Assembly (NCBI GenBank): GCA_035772735.1
Contig: JASDFA010000006.1
Span: 62,884,001 to 62,948,000 of the forward strand
Origin: Datura wrightii
Taxonomy: Eukaryota > Streptophyta > Magnoliopsida > Solanales > Solanaceae
DNA: 64,000 nucleotides
Direction of reading: 5' to 3'
A program made the position numbers and the translations under genes. This document shows positions 11,590-21,952 of the stretch, piece after piece. Numbering within the stretch: the first letter of the stretch is position 1; each line of letters starts with the position of its first letter. The notes below the pieces were generated by a model that worked only from the letters and a program-made list of their open reading frames with translations, made no database searches and was not told the DNA's origin.

Positions 11590-12560
11590 TGTGTTCTCTG
11601 GGTTGATGGGTGATTGTGCTAATGAACTTTCATGCTTGAATTCCATGACTATGAGGAGAGGAACATGCCTAACTATGCTCCATCAAAGAGAGCTAATGAA
11701 AGAGTTAACAGATGTAGAAATTGTAGAAGCCATAAAAGATATGCCTGCAGATAAAGCTCTAGGGTTGGATGGTTTTCCCATTGAGTTCTTCACCAACAAC
11801 TGGGAAACTGTTAAGACTAATATACTGATGGTGGTGAAGTAGTTCTTCCAAACTGGTATTCTTGATCCTACTGTAAATACCACTACTATTATTTTAATCC
11901 ATAAAATTTCAAGTCTTACAAAAGTTAGAGACTACAGACCTATTTCTTGTTGTACTACCTTGTATAAGATTACATCAAAGGTGATCACTAGAAGATTAAA
12001 AATTATTGTTGTTGATTTGATTGGGTGTTCATAATCTTCTTTTGTGGAGAGAAGGAGTATTATACATACTGCTTAGTCATGAAATCTTTAAAAGGCACAC
12101 TAGGAAGTGGATTTCTCCTTGGTGTGTTCTTAAGATTGATCTAAGGAAAGCATATGATACTCTTGAGTGGGATTTTCTAAATAAAATGTTGGTGGTACTA
12201 GGCTTTCTTTCTAAATTCATAAAATGGATTATCGCTTGTGTGACCACTGTTTCTTACTCACTGATATTGAATGGGGTTCTTAAGCAACCCTTTCCATGCT
12301 AAGAGGGGTATAAGGCAAGGAGACCCTATATCCCTTATGTATTTGAGTTGGCTATGGAGTATCTGGGCAGAGAATTGAATTTGATCATTACAAATGGATA
12401 TTTTAATTTCCATCCCAAATGCAAGAAGCTAGACATGGAGATTTTAATTTCCATCCCAAATGCAGGAAGCTAGACATTGTTCACATCTTCTTTGCAGATG
12501 ATTTACTTATGTATTGTAGGGATGACTTATATCAGTACACTCCTAACTAGGCATTTACAA
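11590..12560 (+). pseudogene. LINE ORF2 reverse transcriptase, degenerate
   Basis: Pieces in different frames give EIVEAIKDMPADKALGLDGF (RT block, 11717-11776), DYRPISCC (11929-11955), IDLRKAYDTLEWDFL (12137-12181) and FFADDLLMYC (12488-12517), the last being the catalytic Y/FADD box. The order matches plant L1 RT. The frame changes near 12020 and 12300, and a 41-bp duplication (12400-12479) lies just before the catalytic box. Confidence 0.82.
12400..12479 (+). repeat. 41-bp tandem duplication inside the LINE RT
   Basis: ATTTTAATTTCCATCCC...AGCTAGACAT occurs at 12400-12438 and again at 12441-12479 with two mismatches in 39 bp. The period of 41 is not a multiple of 3, so it shifts the RT frame. 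Confidence 0.9.
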
Positions 12561-13420
12561 GGTTTTCCAAAGCTTCAGGTCTTCATGCAAACTTAGAGAA
12601 AAAATCCCTTTATATAGTTGGTGTGTTGATCATACAAAACAAGAAATCCTGGATGCACTTGGATATACAGAGAGGATCTTGCCATTCAGATATCTTGGAG
12701 TGCCTTTAACATTCCCAAATCTAAGTGTGAACCATTATCTGTCATTAATTGAGAAAGTCATCGCTAGAGTTACGTGTTGGTCTGCTAAATTTTTATTTTA
12801 TGCAGAAAGAGTACAGTTGATAGAATTAGTATTGCTTGGTTTCCAAGCTTGCTGGGCACAGATTTTCTTAATTCCTGTAAAAGTGATGAAGGCTATTGAG
12901 TAGATATGTAGAACCTTCCTATGGACAGGATCAATTCTTGCATGAAAGAAATCTTTAGTATCCTGGGGATATAATGGATACACAACTATTATATCAAGAA
13001 TAACCAATTGGAAATAATCCTAATACCTAAGAGTGCTTCTTGGGTTGTGAGGAAAATATTGGAGGTTAAGAAACTTCTACTACAAGGACAGACAGGGAGA
13101 GGAACATTGAAAACTATGTTTGTTTGGACTCAGAGAGGAGGCAAATTTGCTACCCAAAAGATGTATACCTATCTTCTTCCCTGGTTCCCTAGAGTTGACT
13201 GGAAGAGCCTTACATTACAAAATGTTATCCATCCAAGATTCAAGTTATACTATGGATGGCTATTCAATACAGGCTAGCAATTGTAGATAGGCTATTGAAA
13301 GTTGGCATTCAGGTACCACCTGAATGTGAATTTTGTAGAGAAGCAATAAAGACTTTTAATCATTTATATTTTGAGTGCCATTACTCCAGACTTGTTTGGC
13401 AGAGACTATGTGTATAGTTG
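12561..13420 (+). pseudogene. LINE ORF2 C-terminal region with zf-RVT-like motif
   Basis: After the RT palm, the frames carry FRYLGVPLTFPNLSVNHY and ARVTCWSAKFLFYAERVQLI (12682-12825), the standard thumb of plant LINEs. Then come WVVRKILEVKK, QRGGKFATQKMYTYLL (13131-13177) and a CEFC...HLYFECHYSRLVW motif (13326-13404), the Cys/His zf-RVT signature. Frame breaks occur at 12903, near 13000 and at 13277. The pieces keep the family order, so this is one decayed gene. Confidence 0.8.
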
Positions 13421-13867
13421 GGGTTCTAGAGAACAGTGTAAAATTGGCACACAGAGGTGGAGTGGATCTATTGTTATCAAAGAAGAAGACTAGGATAACT
13501 GAGATATCCAGTTGTGTTTTTGCTATGATGGTTGCCTAATAGGGAGAGAAAGGAACCACATCATATTCTAGCATAGAAGATCAGAAGTAGATCAAGTACT
13601 GAGGGAAATAGCGCTACATATACACACTAGAGGGCACACTAGATCCCCTAACTTCAGCTCTTAAATATATACACTTAGTTGTTTCAGTTTTAGTTATCAA
13701 CAGTAGGCTATACTCTCTTGCGTTTGTTTTCATGATGGTAATAGCTTGATACAAAGGTAGGAGGTAAAGAGGTCGCAATAGTCAGGAACTGCTCAAACTA
13801 CTTTGTACATTTTTGTTGATATGGATAGAAGATACACTATTAAAAGTAAAAAAAATTAAATAAATAA
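13421..13867 (+). other. LINE 3' tail with A-rich end
   Basis: No coding signal is visible after the zf-RVT region. The stretch ends in TAAAAGTAAAAAAAATTAAA and further AAAT units, consistent with a degraded LINE poly(A) end. Confidence 0.5.
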
Positions 13868-14228
13868 TCATGAGAAGAGATAGACCCTCATCTCATTCAA
13901 AAGAGGCCAAATTTACTCTTCATTTGTTTTTGGATAAAAATGTCGTCACGGCTACTTTTTAGCTCAAAAACACCCTCCAAATGTTCAAATGGATCAAAAA
14001 TATCCTTTGTTCTAATGGTTGTTTCAAATTAAGAAAAAAGGGATCAATTTTATTCTTGCTCTATCCGAAATGAAATAAATTTGGCCTTTTTTCTTTCAAT
14101 AAAAATATCGAGGGAAGGGAGAGGGGTTGAATGTGAAAAATATAAAGAAATAAGAAAATAAGTAGTATAAACACTTCTATTTAAAAAAATTTAAAATATG
14201 GAGTATAAACACTTCTTCCGGTTCTATG
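13868..14228. other. Intergenic, no gene
   Basis: AT-rich sequence with homopolymer runs and phrases such as CTTTTTAGCTCAAAAACACC and GATCAAAAATATCC, which have the feel of a decayed short repeat. No ORF, RNA gene or clear element boundary can be supported. Confidence 0.5.
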
Positions 14229-14622
14229 ATGTCACGTCCCACCTTGGGAGGCATACTTGACACCTAATGCTAAGCTAACCTAGCTGGACGTATATATATT
14301 TCTGGGGCATACTAGCAACACGTAATTGAGAAAACAACTGAGTGTATCTCGGCTTAAACATAGCCCTAGGTTGGCAAGGCCGCAATATTAACACCTGCTC
14401 GAAATCAGCTGACCCAACCGTACGCAATAATAATAATATCCTCCTATACAGGTCAACAAGACCACCATGCTGTCTAAATCAGACCAAAAACATGACAAGC
14501 GAATATATACATATGTACAAGCCAACAAGGCTGCCAACTAGCAAAACAGGCCCACGGCCAACAACACATGTTTAACAAAACCCGTAGTCTACAAGCCTCT
14601 GGAGAATAAGTCACTGGCCGGG
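14229..14622 (-). mobile_element. Tekay-type LTR fragment, reverse orientation
   Basis: Read on the minus strand it ends in ...GGTGGGACGTGACA, a Tekay LTR end. The + strand closely follows 28056-28460 (CCACCTTGGGAGGC, CAGCTGACCCAA, CAATAATAATAAT, AAGACCACCATGCTGTCTAA). No primer site flanks it on the left, so it is the outer end of a 3' or solo LTR. It is cut at 14622, where the Ath-1 LTR begins. The 77-codon ORF at 14342-14575 is not a gene. Confidence 0.8.
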
Positions 14623-16271
14623 TGATGTACTGTGAATTTAAAGCACTTTCAAAACTTAAAACTAGAAAAATAGCATGGACTTTGGTATGTTTATATGGAT
14701 ATGAGGTGCTTTTACTTTGTTTTCAAGAAAAATAGGTGGTGGAACAAAAATGTGCAAAAGATGCAGAAAAGTGCAGAAAAGCAGCAAAGTCTCAGTACGA
14801 GTCATACATAAATTGTATAGAGGTACTGAGACTCGTGGAAAATCTCGAAAGATTGGAATAAAGCAAAGGCCAAGTACGACTCTTAGTACGAGCCATAACT
14901 GGAGTCGTGGAATATTTCATAGAAAGTTGCACAGTTGAAGTCTCCTGATACGGGTAGTACCTACGAATTGTAGCATCTACCTACGGCCCGTACCAGGAGC
15001 CATGGAAAGCTTCAGTGATTTTAAGTACTTGGCAGAACTCATGATACGACAAGTTGTTATAAGTCATAGGAGCAAGGTACAAGGTGTACCAAGACACTCG
15101 TAGAAAACTTCAGAAAATATCAAAGTTCTCAAAACCAAACCAAGACTGGATTATACAACTCGTGGGATTATGTTACGAGTTGTACCAGATTCCAACACTT
15201 GGCTAATTCTTCAGAAATCAAGGAATGTATGAGACAAGGAACGACCCATAAAATCCTATTACGGGTTGTATGATGAGTCGTAGGATGTGTCGGCACCAGA
15301 TTTGGTTATTTCCCTGTTAACTTAGGAAAAGAATTGTATTATCTGTATATTTTATGCTTCTTTTAGGTTTGAGAAGGTTAGAATTAGTTGGTTGTCAATT
15401 GTTATCAAGTTTTTAATTAGTTTTTGAGAATATTGGAGAGCATTTCTTGAGAATCAAAACTTGGATTTCTCAAATGTTCTTGATTTTGTTCATCATATTC
15501 TCATGCAATATTCACAGCAGGTTTTCTTTCAATCATCGTTGTAAGTATTTAATTATGTGTTTTTCTATGAATACTAATCACACTCTTACAATCATGAGAG
15601 GCTAAAACCTCCACAACTAGGGTTATGGGAATCATGGTGGATTAACAAACTAGGGTTACACAAAGTGATTCGAAACCAATGCTAAATGCTTGTAATGTAT
15701 TTTCTTCATCTTTAATGTTTCTTAACGAAGCACAATGTAAAAGACTTGCCCGAATTATTTACTTGCTTGAACCTAGAGAGGTAGAGATTAGGAAAAGAGA
15801 ATTACAACAAAGCCTTGATTTTTATGATCATTGTATAACTTGAGTTGCGGTCACAGGATGGTTAATTTTAAACAAATTGATAATAGTTAATTTGAAAGCG
15901 CTCATGAGACCTAACCCGGTGATTGAGTATTGTCATCAAATAGGGATGAACCAGTCATTTGGATGAACCTTATTTATTAGTTCTACAAGTAAGCATTGGG
16001 ATTGTCCACGAGTGTAAACCTGAAGTAGTTATGAACCCATGGGCAACACTTACCCTAGTTAATTGCAAATATTGATTAACAATACCTGATTTTTACAATT
16101 GTTTTTTCTATAAACCCCCCAATTTGGAGATAACACTCCAAAAATCTTAAATATCGACATTACTCTAGTTCTTACAATATTCCCTATGGGTACGACCCCA
16201 ACCTTTTTTCGGTTCTTTATTGACAATGTTCGTTTCATACTTTGTAAGGAGTGTGAGTTTGAGCGTTATCA
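14623..16271 (+). repeat. Ath-1 5' LTR
   Basis: It begins TGATGTACTGTG (the other Athila-type LTRs here begin TGATC) and ends GAGCGTTATCA just before the primer site. The first ~700 bp contain scattered ACTCGTGG, TACGAGTC and GGAGTCGTGG motifs, forming imperfect palindromes. A strong 5' splice-site-like GTAAGTATTT lies at 15541. The end block CCCTATGGGTACGACC is shared with the other Athila-type LTRs. The 73-codon ORF at 14717 is not supported. Confidence 0.75.
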
Positions 16272-16276
16272 AAAAG

Positions 16277-16293
16277 TGGCGTCGTTGCTAGGG
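16277..16293 (+). other. Ath-1 primer-binding site (tRNA-Asp type)
   Basis: TGGCGTCGTTGCTAGGG matches TGGCGCCGTTGCCGGGG, the complement of the plant tRNA-Asp(GUC) 3' end, at 14 of 17 positions. It lies 5 bases after the LTR. Confidence 0.75.
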
Positions 16294-16384
16294 AATACGA
16301 CTAAAATTAGATTAATTTCTTGTATTTATTTCCTCATTTACGTTTTCTTTTTGTTTTTGACACCCACAGGTTGTCTCTTGGCGA

Positions 16385-18201
16385 ATGCCAAGTACTCGAA
16401 AGGGTGAAAACCCCCTGATTCCTTTGGATCTTGAAATTGAAAAAACACTGTGAAGGATGGAGAACCAAAAGCAAAGAGATGCCCGTATTGCTAAAGAAGC
16501 TAGGCAAGTCAAGCTAGCTTGGAAAGCTGCACTTCGGCAAGCCGGTGATGCTCAAGCTGAAGTTGTAAACGTTGGTCACCATGGAAGGGGAAACAGAGGC
16601 CAGAGATATTCCCCCCAATTCTTTGATAAGGATGAACCGGATATTAATGAAGACAGGTCAACTCGAGATATCATACCACCACTTTTGCTTGTTGGGGCAA
16701 AGTTTAACATCACTAGCACCATAATACATTTGCTAAATATGAAAAGGGTGTTTACTGGTCATGCAACTGATGATGTCAACCTGCACTTGATGAACTTCAT
16801 TGGAATATGCAAGGAATACAAGTTGCCCAGAGTCAGTCAAGACGCAATATGGATGAGAGTCTTCCCATTTTCTCTGTTTGGGGATGCCACTTTATGGTTA
16901 TCATAGTTTCCTAACGACTCCATTACCAACTAGAGGGAGCTCAAACAAGCTTTTTTAGAGAGATTCTTCCCACCCTCCAGGAGGCTACAACTTAAGGATG
17001 AGATCTACAATTTGTGACAACTGAAAACGGAGGCACTACATGAAACTAGTTGAGATTTAAGAAGAAGTTGACTAAGTGCCTAAACCACAAAATTCCTGAT
17101 GATAGTTTGTTGGAGATTTTCTAGAGGTCATTGAACAATAGTCCTAAAGCTGTAACAGATACTATGGCGGGAGGAGCACTGATGAGTTACAACTGGGAGC
17201 AAGTCGCCACTATTCTTGACAGAGTGACCAAAACTAACAGGGCATGGCACACTCGGGAAGTGGAAGCAGTTGCTGGTACATATGTTGTTAGTATGACTGC
17301 AGACCAACGAAAGAAAGAGGAGGAACATGATCAGGAATTGGCCCACATGTGTATATCATTGGACCTGCTCATGAAGCATATCATGGGTGCTGGGGCCAGA
17401 AAAGTTAATGCAGTGGGAACATAGGGACAGGAACCAGGGCTAGAGCATTTAGATTCTGAGGAGGAGGCAAACTTCTTGGACAATCAAGTGGCGGGTTTCC
17501 GGGCCAAGGCGTATGGGTTTGGACATGACACTTGGCACTAAGGTTCTAGAAATCAAGGTCAGAACCAATACTGAGACAACTACAACTAAAATGGGTATAG
17601 AGATAAAAGTCGAGGTCGTGAGCGAGAGGGAGAATGGAGAAGGAATGATGGTTATCGCAATAACCGAGTAGGATTTTACATGCCTCCTAATGCACGTGAG
17701 AGGGGGGCTGGACAGTCAAAGTTGGAGAGCATGATGGCTGAGATGCTCAAAAAGGTGAGATCCATGGAGGAGCAGTTGAAGGACATTCATGGAGATATAT
17801 TTGGCATGGGCCAAAGAGTCGAGTCACATGACACAACCATCAAGCAAATAGAGCAGCAGCTAGGTCAACTGTTGGCATCTCTGAACCCTAGGCAAAAAGG
17901 AACACAACTTAGCAACACAGTTCAAAATCTGAAGAATGAGAGTCACTGTATGACTGTGATGACTAGGAGTGGAAAGACCATAGTTGATCCCACTCTTCCA
18001 GTTGTGGTTGAACTACAAAGGAAGAAAGATATCATAATTGATGATGATAAAGAGGTTGAGCAAGAGCTTAAGGAAGAAGCTGAGTTAACTGAGGCTCTAG
18101 TTGTTGAGAGGGAGCCTGAAGCTGAACAGGAAAGAAACAAGAGGCCACACAGATTTATAAAGTTATTCCATGATCATCGTCGTCATTCCCTCAAAGAATG
18201 A
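16385..18201 (+). pseudogene. Ath-1 gag, degenerate
   Basis: The ATG at 16385 lies 16 bases after a good 3' splice-site-like tract (TTTTTGACACCCACAG, ending 16369). The frame reads MPSTRKGENPLIPLDLEIE, hits TGA at 16451 (CGA to TGA fits) and continues open 16457-16906. It carries the gag capsid signature ISMRVFPFSLFGDATLW-like (WMRVFPFSLFGDATLWLS at 16850-16903), then LKQAFLERFFPPSRRLQLKD after further stops. The 17131-17424 piece continues the capsid tail (YNWEQVATILDRVTKTN). The 17680-18201 piece is a coiled-coil-like, Glu-rich linker with MTRSGKTIVDP, the usual run-up to the Athila protease. Several stops and at least one frameshift. Confidence 0.78.
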
Positions 18202-18439
18202 AGAAGAAGGAGGAAGATGGTAAGTTTTAGAAATTCCTGTCTATGCTAAAATAATTATCTGTAAGCATACCGTTGGTCAAGGCATTGGAGCAGATGCCGA
18301 GATATTCCAAGTTTATGAAGAACCTTGTTACCAAGAAAAGGTCTTTGATCTATGAGTCCGTGGGTGTCTTGCATCATTATAGTGCCATAGCCTCACGGGT
18401 CCTTACCCAGAAAAAGGAGGACCCGGGTGCCTTCACCAT

Positions 18440-18879
18440 TCCATGTACTATGGTGACGTTGAGTTCGTGAAGGCACTCTGCGACTTGCGAGCAAGCATCA
18501 ATCTGATACCATTAGTTGTGTTCAAGAAGCTGGGCTTGGGAGCCCCAACACCAACTATTATGGAGCTACTGGTAGTCGACTGAACTTTGAAGAAGTCTGT
18601 GGGGATCCTATTTGATGTGCTTGTCAAGGTGGATAGATTCATATTCCTAGCAGACTTCATTCCTTGATTCCGAGGTTGACTTTGAGGCCCCCCATCATTT
18701 TGGGGCGACTATTCCTTGCCACTATGAGGGCTTTAGTAGATGTGGAGGCTAGCCAACTGAAATTTAGGCTTAATAAAGATGAGGTCACCTTCAATGTCTA
18801 CCGGTCAATAAAGCAGCCAAATGAGTTTAGAGTGGTCTCAGCAATCGAGGATGAGTTTGAGTTTCCTATTGAAGTTTGA
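18440..18879 (+). pseudogene. Ath-1 aspartic protease, degenerate
   Basis: The frames around 18470-18560 read as ALCDLRASINLIPLVVFKKL, where the catalytic DxG of the family (CDLGAS in Ath-3) has become CDLRAS. The later part, 18664-18879, contains PPIILGRLFLATMRALVDVE, the conserved ILGRPFLAT strand with Pro changed to Leu. The frame shifts between the two parts. The terminal TGA at 18877-18879 is followed within about 20 bases by the double-hairpin motif. Confidence 0.75.
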
Positions 18880-18895
18880 GTAGTCAAGAGACTTG

Positions 18896-19027
18896 CTTCG
18901 TGTCACGATGTTAAATCAGGCGCTTCTTGGGAGGCAACCTAATGAGGTAGTTTTGTGAAGTCTGAGTAACTAACCACCTACTCATGCCGCAACGTTAAAT
19001 CAAGCGCTTCTTGGGGGGAAACCCAAA
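18896..19027 (+). other. Post-gag-pro hairpin motif, two tandem copies (Ath-1)
   Basis: Copy 1 is CACGATGTTAAATCAGGCGC plus CTTGGGAGGCAACCTAAT (18926-18943). Copy 2 is GCAACGTTAAATCAAGCGC plus CTTGGGGGGAAACCCAAA (19010-19027). Both match the motif found once in Ath-2 (24436-24483) and once in Ath-3 (47277-47324), but here it is duplicated about 84 bp apart and partly decayed. Confidence 0.75.
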
Positions 19028-19079
19028 TTTATTAACTTATGTGTGCTCAGTGTGCAGGTGAAACAAAAACAGGTTTTAG

Positions 19080-20414
19080 AAAAATTGCAGTGCAGACTGG
19101 TACTACGAGCCTCAATACGACTCGTAAGAGCATTGTACGAGTCGTACTATGAGTCGTGGTGAGAAGCAGAGGTATGGCCTAGTTCATGAGTTCATAGTAC
19201 GGTTGGTCCTACGACGCATAACTACATTGTACGGGTAGTATTACTCACCATACCTATGAACTATGAAAAGTATGGAACTCTAGTTCAAAGTGACCTACGA
19301 GTCGTGGTACGGTTTGTACCTTAATGGTATGAGTCGTATCATGTGCTCGTATATTAACAGGTAAGTTTTCTTAAACCTCTACTACAAGTCCTAGGGATGA
19401 GTAGTAGGTCCTTCCTATGACTCGTGGTATGAGTCATGACGGGCCAAATTACTTAACTCAACCCGACTCGACCCAAATTTTTTAAATTTTCCCTAAAACT
19501 ATTTAAACTTCAAAATCTTCAGACCCTTCTCCCACGCACTCAAAACTTGAACTCACGAACACTTCCACACTTCCCTTACACCTGTAACTCAAGAACAAAG
19601 ACGATTGATCAAAAATTGTGCTCTATTAACACTGTCCAAATAGAGTTCAACCCTAGTCACTGACACACGCACAAAGTGAGCCAGAGATTGCAAAAAAGTA
19701 ACTATGCTTTGAGTCTGGCAAAATGACCTTCGTGCTTGTATGAATATATTTAACAAGTGGGAGTCCTCAAAATTCATGAAAAATAAATGAGGATAATGAT
19801 CAGAAATTTGCATTATGACTGTGTTAACTGGGTAGGATTCAAGAATGCTTAAAATTGAATTTAAACTGCTATTAACTGAGTTACGGGTTTTGAATCGAAA
19901 AGGAAGGATTGAGTAGTTTAAAATATGTGAAAAATGCATGTCTAGAAATGGGAAATACTGAGTACCCAACACAAATTGAATTTACCTGCAAAACTGACAT
20001 GAACAAAGGAAAGGACAGGCTTCACAAGCCTTCCTATGACTCGTGGTTTCACACTACGACTCGTAGGATTGCTCGTTAGGACTGTCCTAAGCCAAATGTA
20101 TGACAAGTAATTGGTACGGAACCTAGTATGACCCGTGGTATCCTACTAAGAGTCGTACCTAGCAATCGTACTAGAAATCTGAAAAAGATCAAGTCCAAAG
20201 GCAATAATACGATCCTTACTATGACTCGTGGAATCGACTTACGGGTCGTACCATGAGTCATGGAAAAATATAGAATAATTGTTTTTAAGGGGAATCCTCA
20301 AACTACTCATGGTACGGATCATACCCTCATGGTACGACTCGTACCTCAGAGTCATGACTGTGACCTAAGATGTTACTAATCTCAGTACGTATCATACCTT
20401 CTAGGTACGACTCG
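19080..20414 (+). repeat. Ath-1 internal array of TACGACTCGTA-type palindromes
   Basis: Non-coding. Dense at 19090-19440 and 20030-20414: TACGACTCGTA (19116-19126), TACGAGTCGTA (19136-19146), TACGACTCGTA (20333-20343) and many one-mismatch versions. These resemble motifs in the Ath-1 LTR (14780-15290). Between the two dense blocks, 19440-20000 is AT-rich with a pyrimidine/ACTC-rich leader-like stretch (19500-19590) comparable to the region before the Ath-3 accessory ORF. The 127-codon minus ORF at 19589-19972 is not supported. Confidence 0.65.
20410..20414. other. Left target-site duplication of Ath-2
   Basis: ACTCG, repeated at 27833-27837. Joining the flanks restores GGTACGACTCGTAC, so Ath-2 landed in one of the Ath-1 palindromes. 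Confidence 0.92.
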
Positions 20415-21836
20415 TGATCGTGGGCAAAAATACCATGCCCGAGTGATGCTTTATACCTTAATTTAGTCTTGTTTATCTAAGTTATTTTATACATTTTCAT
20501 GCAATTTTATATAAATGTGAATATATACTAACCAACATGATTAGTCCTTGTTTTTGAAGGTTAATAATGCATTTGAGGAACTAATTCATGATTTGGTGAA
20601 GTGGAGGAATGGAATCAAGAGCAAAACGTGAAAGTCATCAAGAAAACATGCAATAACTGGCACCCTGCGCGATAGGGGTCGTGGCACGCTGCCAACGCGG
20701 CAACACTTGGCCAAAAATTGCATTTTTTGGCACATTCCAGTGAGGGTACGCGTTACCAACGTGTCACGGAGGTCAAGTAGGGCGTTCAGATCCGTGACAC
20801 GTTGTTGTTCCACCACAAGCCAAATTTTGCAATTTTTCAGCATAGTATAAATTGAACCCTTAGCTCCTAAAATCATTTGGTCACGATTTTATTTTGAAAA
20901 ACCACCTAGGAGTGAAGGGAGAAGTGGGAGAACTCATCTAGGGTTTATCAAATTCCCTTATCATCTACCAAATTCATGTAAGTATGTTAGTTTAGTATTA
21001 GTTAATTGTAGTTTTACGAACATGAATGGAAAGAACCCTTCCTCTAGGGTTGAAGCCATGAATTATGATTGTGATTTTATGAAATTGTTTTGGAATTAAG
21101 TTATTAATTGTTGTTTTCGTCTTGCATTCTGGATTGTTGGTTGTTTTTATGATTGATCACCATGAAAGCATATTTGTTAGCTTGAGTAATAGCTTGAGAA
21201 AGCATTACCTAGGTCAGGACATGAGAATGTGAGGAGCATGTTTGTATCTCGGGAGAGATTTTTGTGTCAGGATAGAAATATACCTAACACCGTGCTTGGT
21301 TGACACACGGGGGTTATGAAAGACCAACTTGGGATGTCACATCACCACTCGAAGAAGTAGTTGTGAGGCTAAGTTGAGTTAAATGGTTAGACACACGAAA
21401 GTCCCTAATCGTTTCCCCGTAAACCACAACATAATTGATTGCCCGCGACTAGAAAATTAAACTCCTCGCTCACAATGATGCAGTGAGGCTAGATTGCCGT
21501 GTTTAGAGGTTCGAAAGACCATAAACATGCAATTCTAATTATGTGAAATAACAATTGATAGTTCCATGCTTAACCCATTGCAAATCGTAGGATCGCATGA
21601 TTAATTGGTTTTAACTCTATGTTGCTCCTAGAGTAACTTCAGAATATTTCGTTGACCCAAACTTAGACTTAATTAATCTCGATCGAAAATGTCTATAACC
21701 AACACTTGAGGTATTTAAGATCCCACTAGAAATGGATAGTTAGAGGAATGGGTCCAGTCCCTGTGGGTTCGACAATCCGGTTCTTAAAAAGAGCCACTAT
21801 ATTACTTGCACGACCCGTACACTTGCGGGCACGTCA
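20415..21836 (+). repeat. Ath-2 5' LTR
   Basis: 1422 bp, TG...CA. It has CG-rich inverted repeats at 20655-20810, including AACGTGTCACGGA (20758-20770) facing TCCGTGACACGTT (20791-20803). TATAAAT follows at 20846-20852 and a splice-donor-like ATGTAAGTATG at 20976-20986. The end block CCCTGTGGGTTCGACAATCC is conserved with the other Athila-type LTRs. The 96-codon minus ORF at 20586-20876 is a chance frame. Confidence 0.93.
20758..20852 (+). promoter_or_regulatory. Ath-2 LTR promoter: 13-bp inverted repeat plus TATA box
   Basis: Perfect 13-bp arms (20758-20770, 20791-20803) with a 20-base spacer, then TATAAAT at 20846-20852, 42 bases downstream. The same pair recurs in the 3' LTR, where one base change extends the arms to 14. 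Transcription would start near 20880. Confidence 0.6.
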
Positions 21837-21952
21837 AGTTTTTGGCGCCGTTGCCGGGGACTAGGCGAGATTTTGATAATTTATCTATTTTGGTGTGATT
21901 TTTGAATTTCCTAAAGTGTTGAAAAACTTGGTCTTAGTCTGTTTATTTGCAG
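20978..21952 (+). other. Possible leader intron of Ath-2 (spans the primer site)
   Basis: GTAAGTATG at 20978 is a near-consensus plant donor, and GTCTGTTTATTTGCAG ending at 21952 a good acceptor. The interval contains the LTR end and the primer site, so the spliced RNA could be translated but not reverse-transcribed from its own primer site. Analogous donor/acceptor pairs occur in Ath-1 (15541/16369). Inference only. Confidence 0.35.
21843..21859 (+). other. Ath-2 primer-binding site (tRNA-Asp)
   Basis: TGGCGCCGTTGCCGGGG is, from memory, an exact complement of the 3' end of plant tRNA-Asp(GUC). It lies 6 bases after the LTR. Confidence 0.88.

Larger units (their letters stand above)
10469..13867 (+). 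mobile_element. LINE (L1-type non-LTR retrotransposon), 5'-interrupted remnant
   Basis: One degraded ORF2: endonuclease C-terminal half, reverse transcriptase, and a C-terminal zf-RVT-type Cys/His region, followed by a non-coding tail and an A-rich end (13836-13867). The upstream half of the endonuclease is missing because Tek-1 inserted there; it should lie left of the window. No target duplication can be checked. Confidence 0.8.
14623..20414 (+). mobile_element. Ath-1: decayed Athila-type element (LTR, gag, protease; 3' end lost)
   Basis: Order: 5' LTR (14623-16271), tRNA-Asp-type primer site (16277-16293), gag (16385 to about 18200), protease (about 18440-18879), a hairpin motif after the stop codon in two copies, then about 1.4 kb of non-coding sequence rich in TACGACTCGTA palindromes. 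At 20415 the younger Ath-2 is inserted; Ath-1 resumes at 27833 for only ~40 bp before unrelated Tekay leader. No RT or integrase and no 3' LTR are recognisable. The element entered a reverse Tekay LTR at 14622/14623; its right-hand target duplication is not found. Confidence 0.75.

Noticed and set aside
19589..19972. 127-codon minus-strand ORF in Ath-1
   Set aside because: No domain, AT-rich, inside an element whose genes lie on the plus strand.
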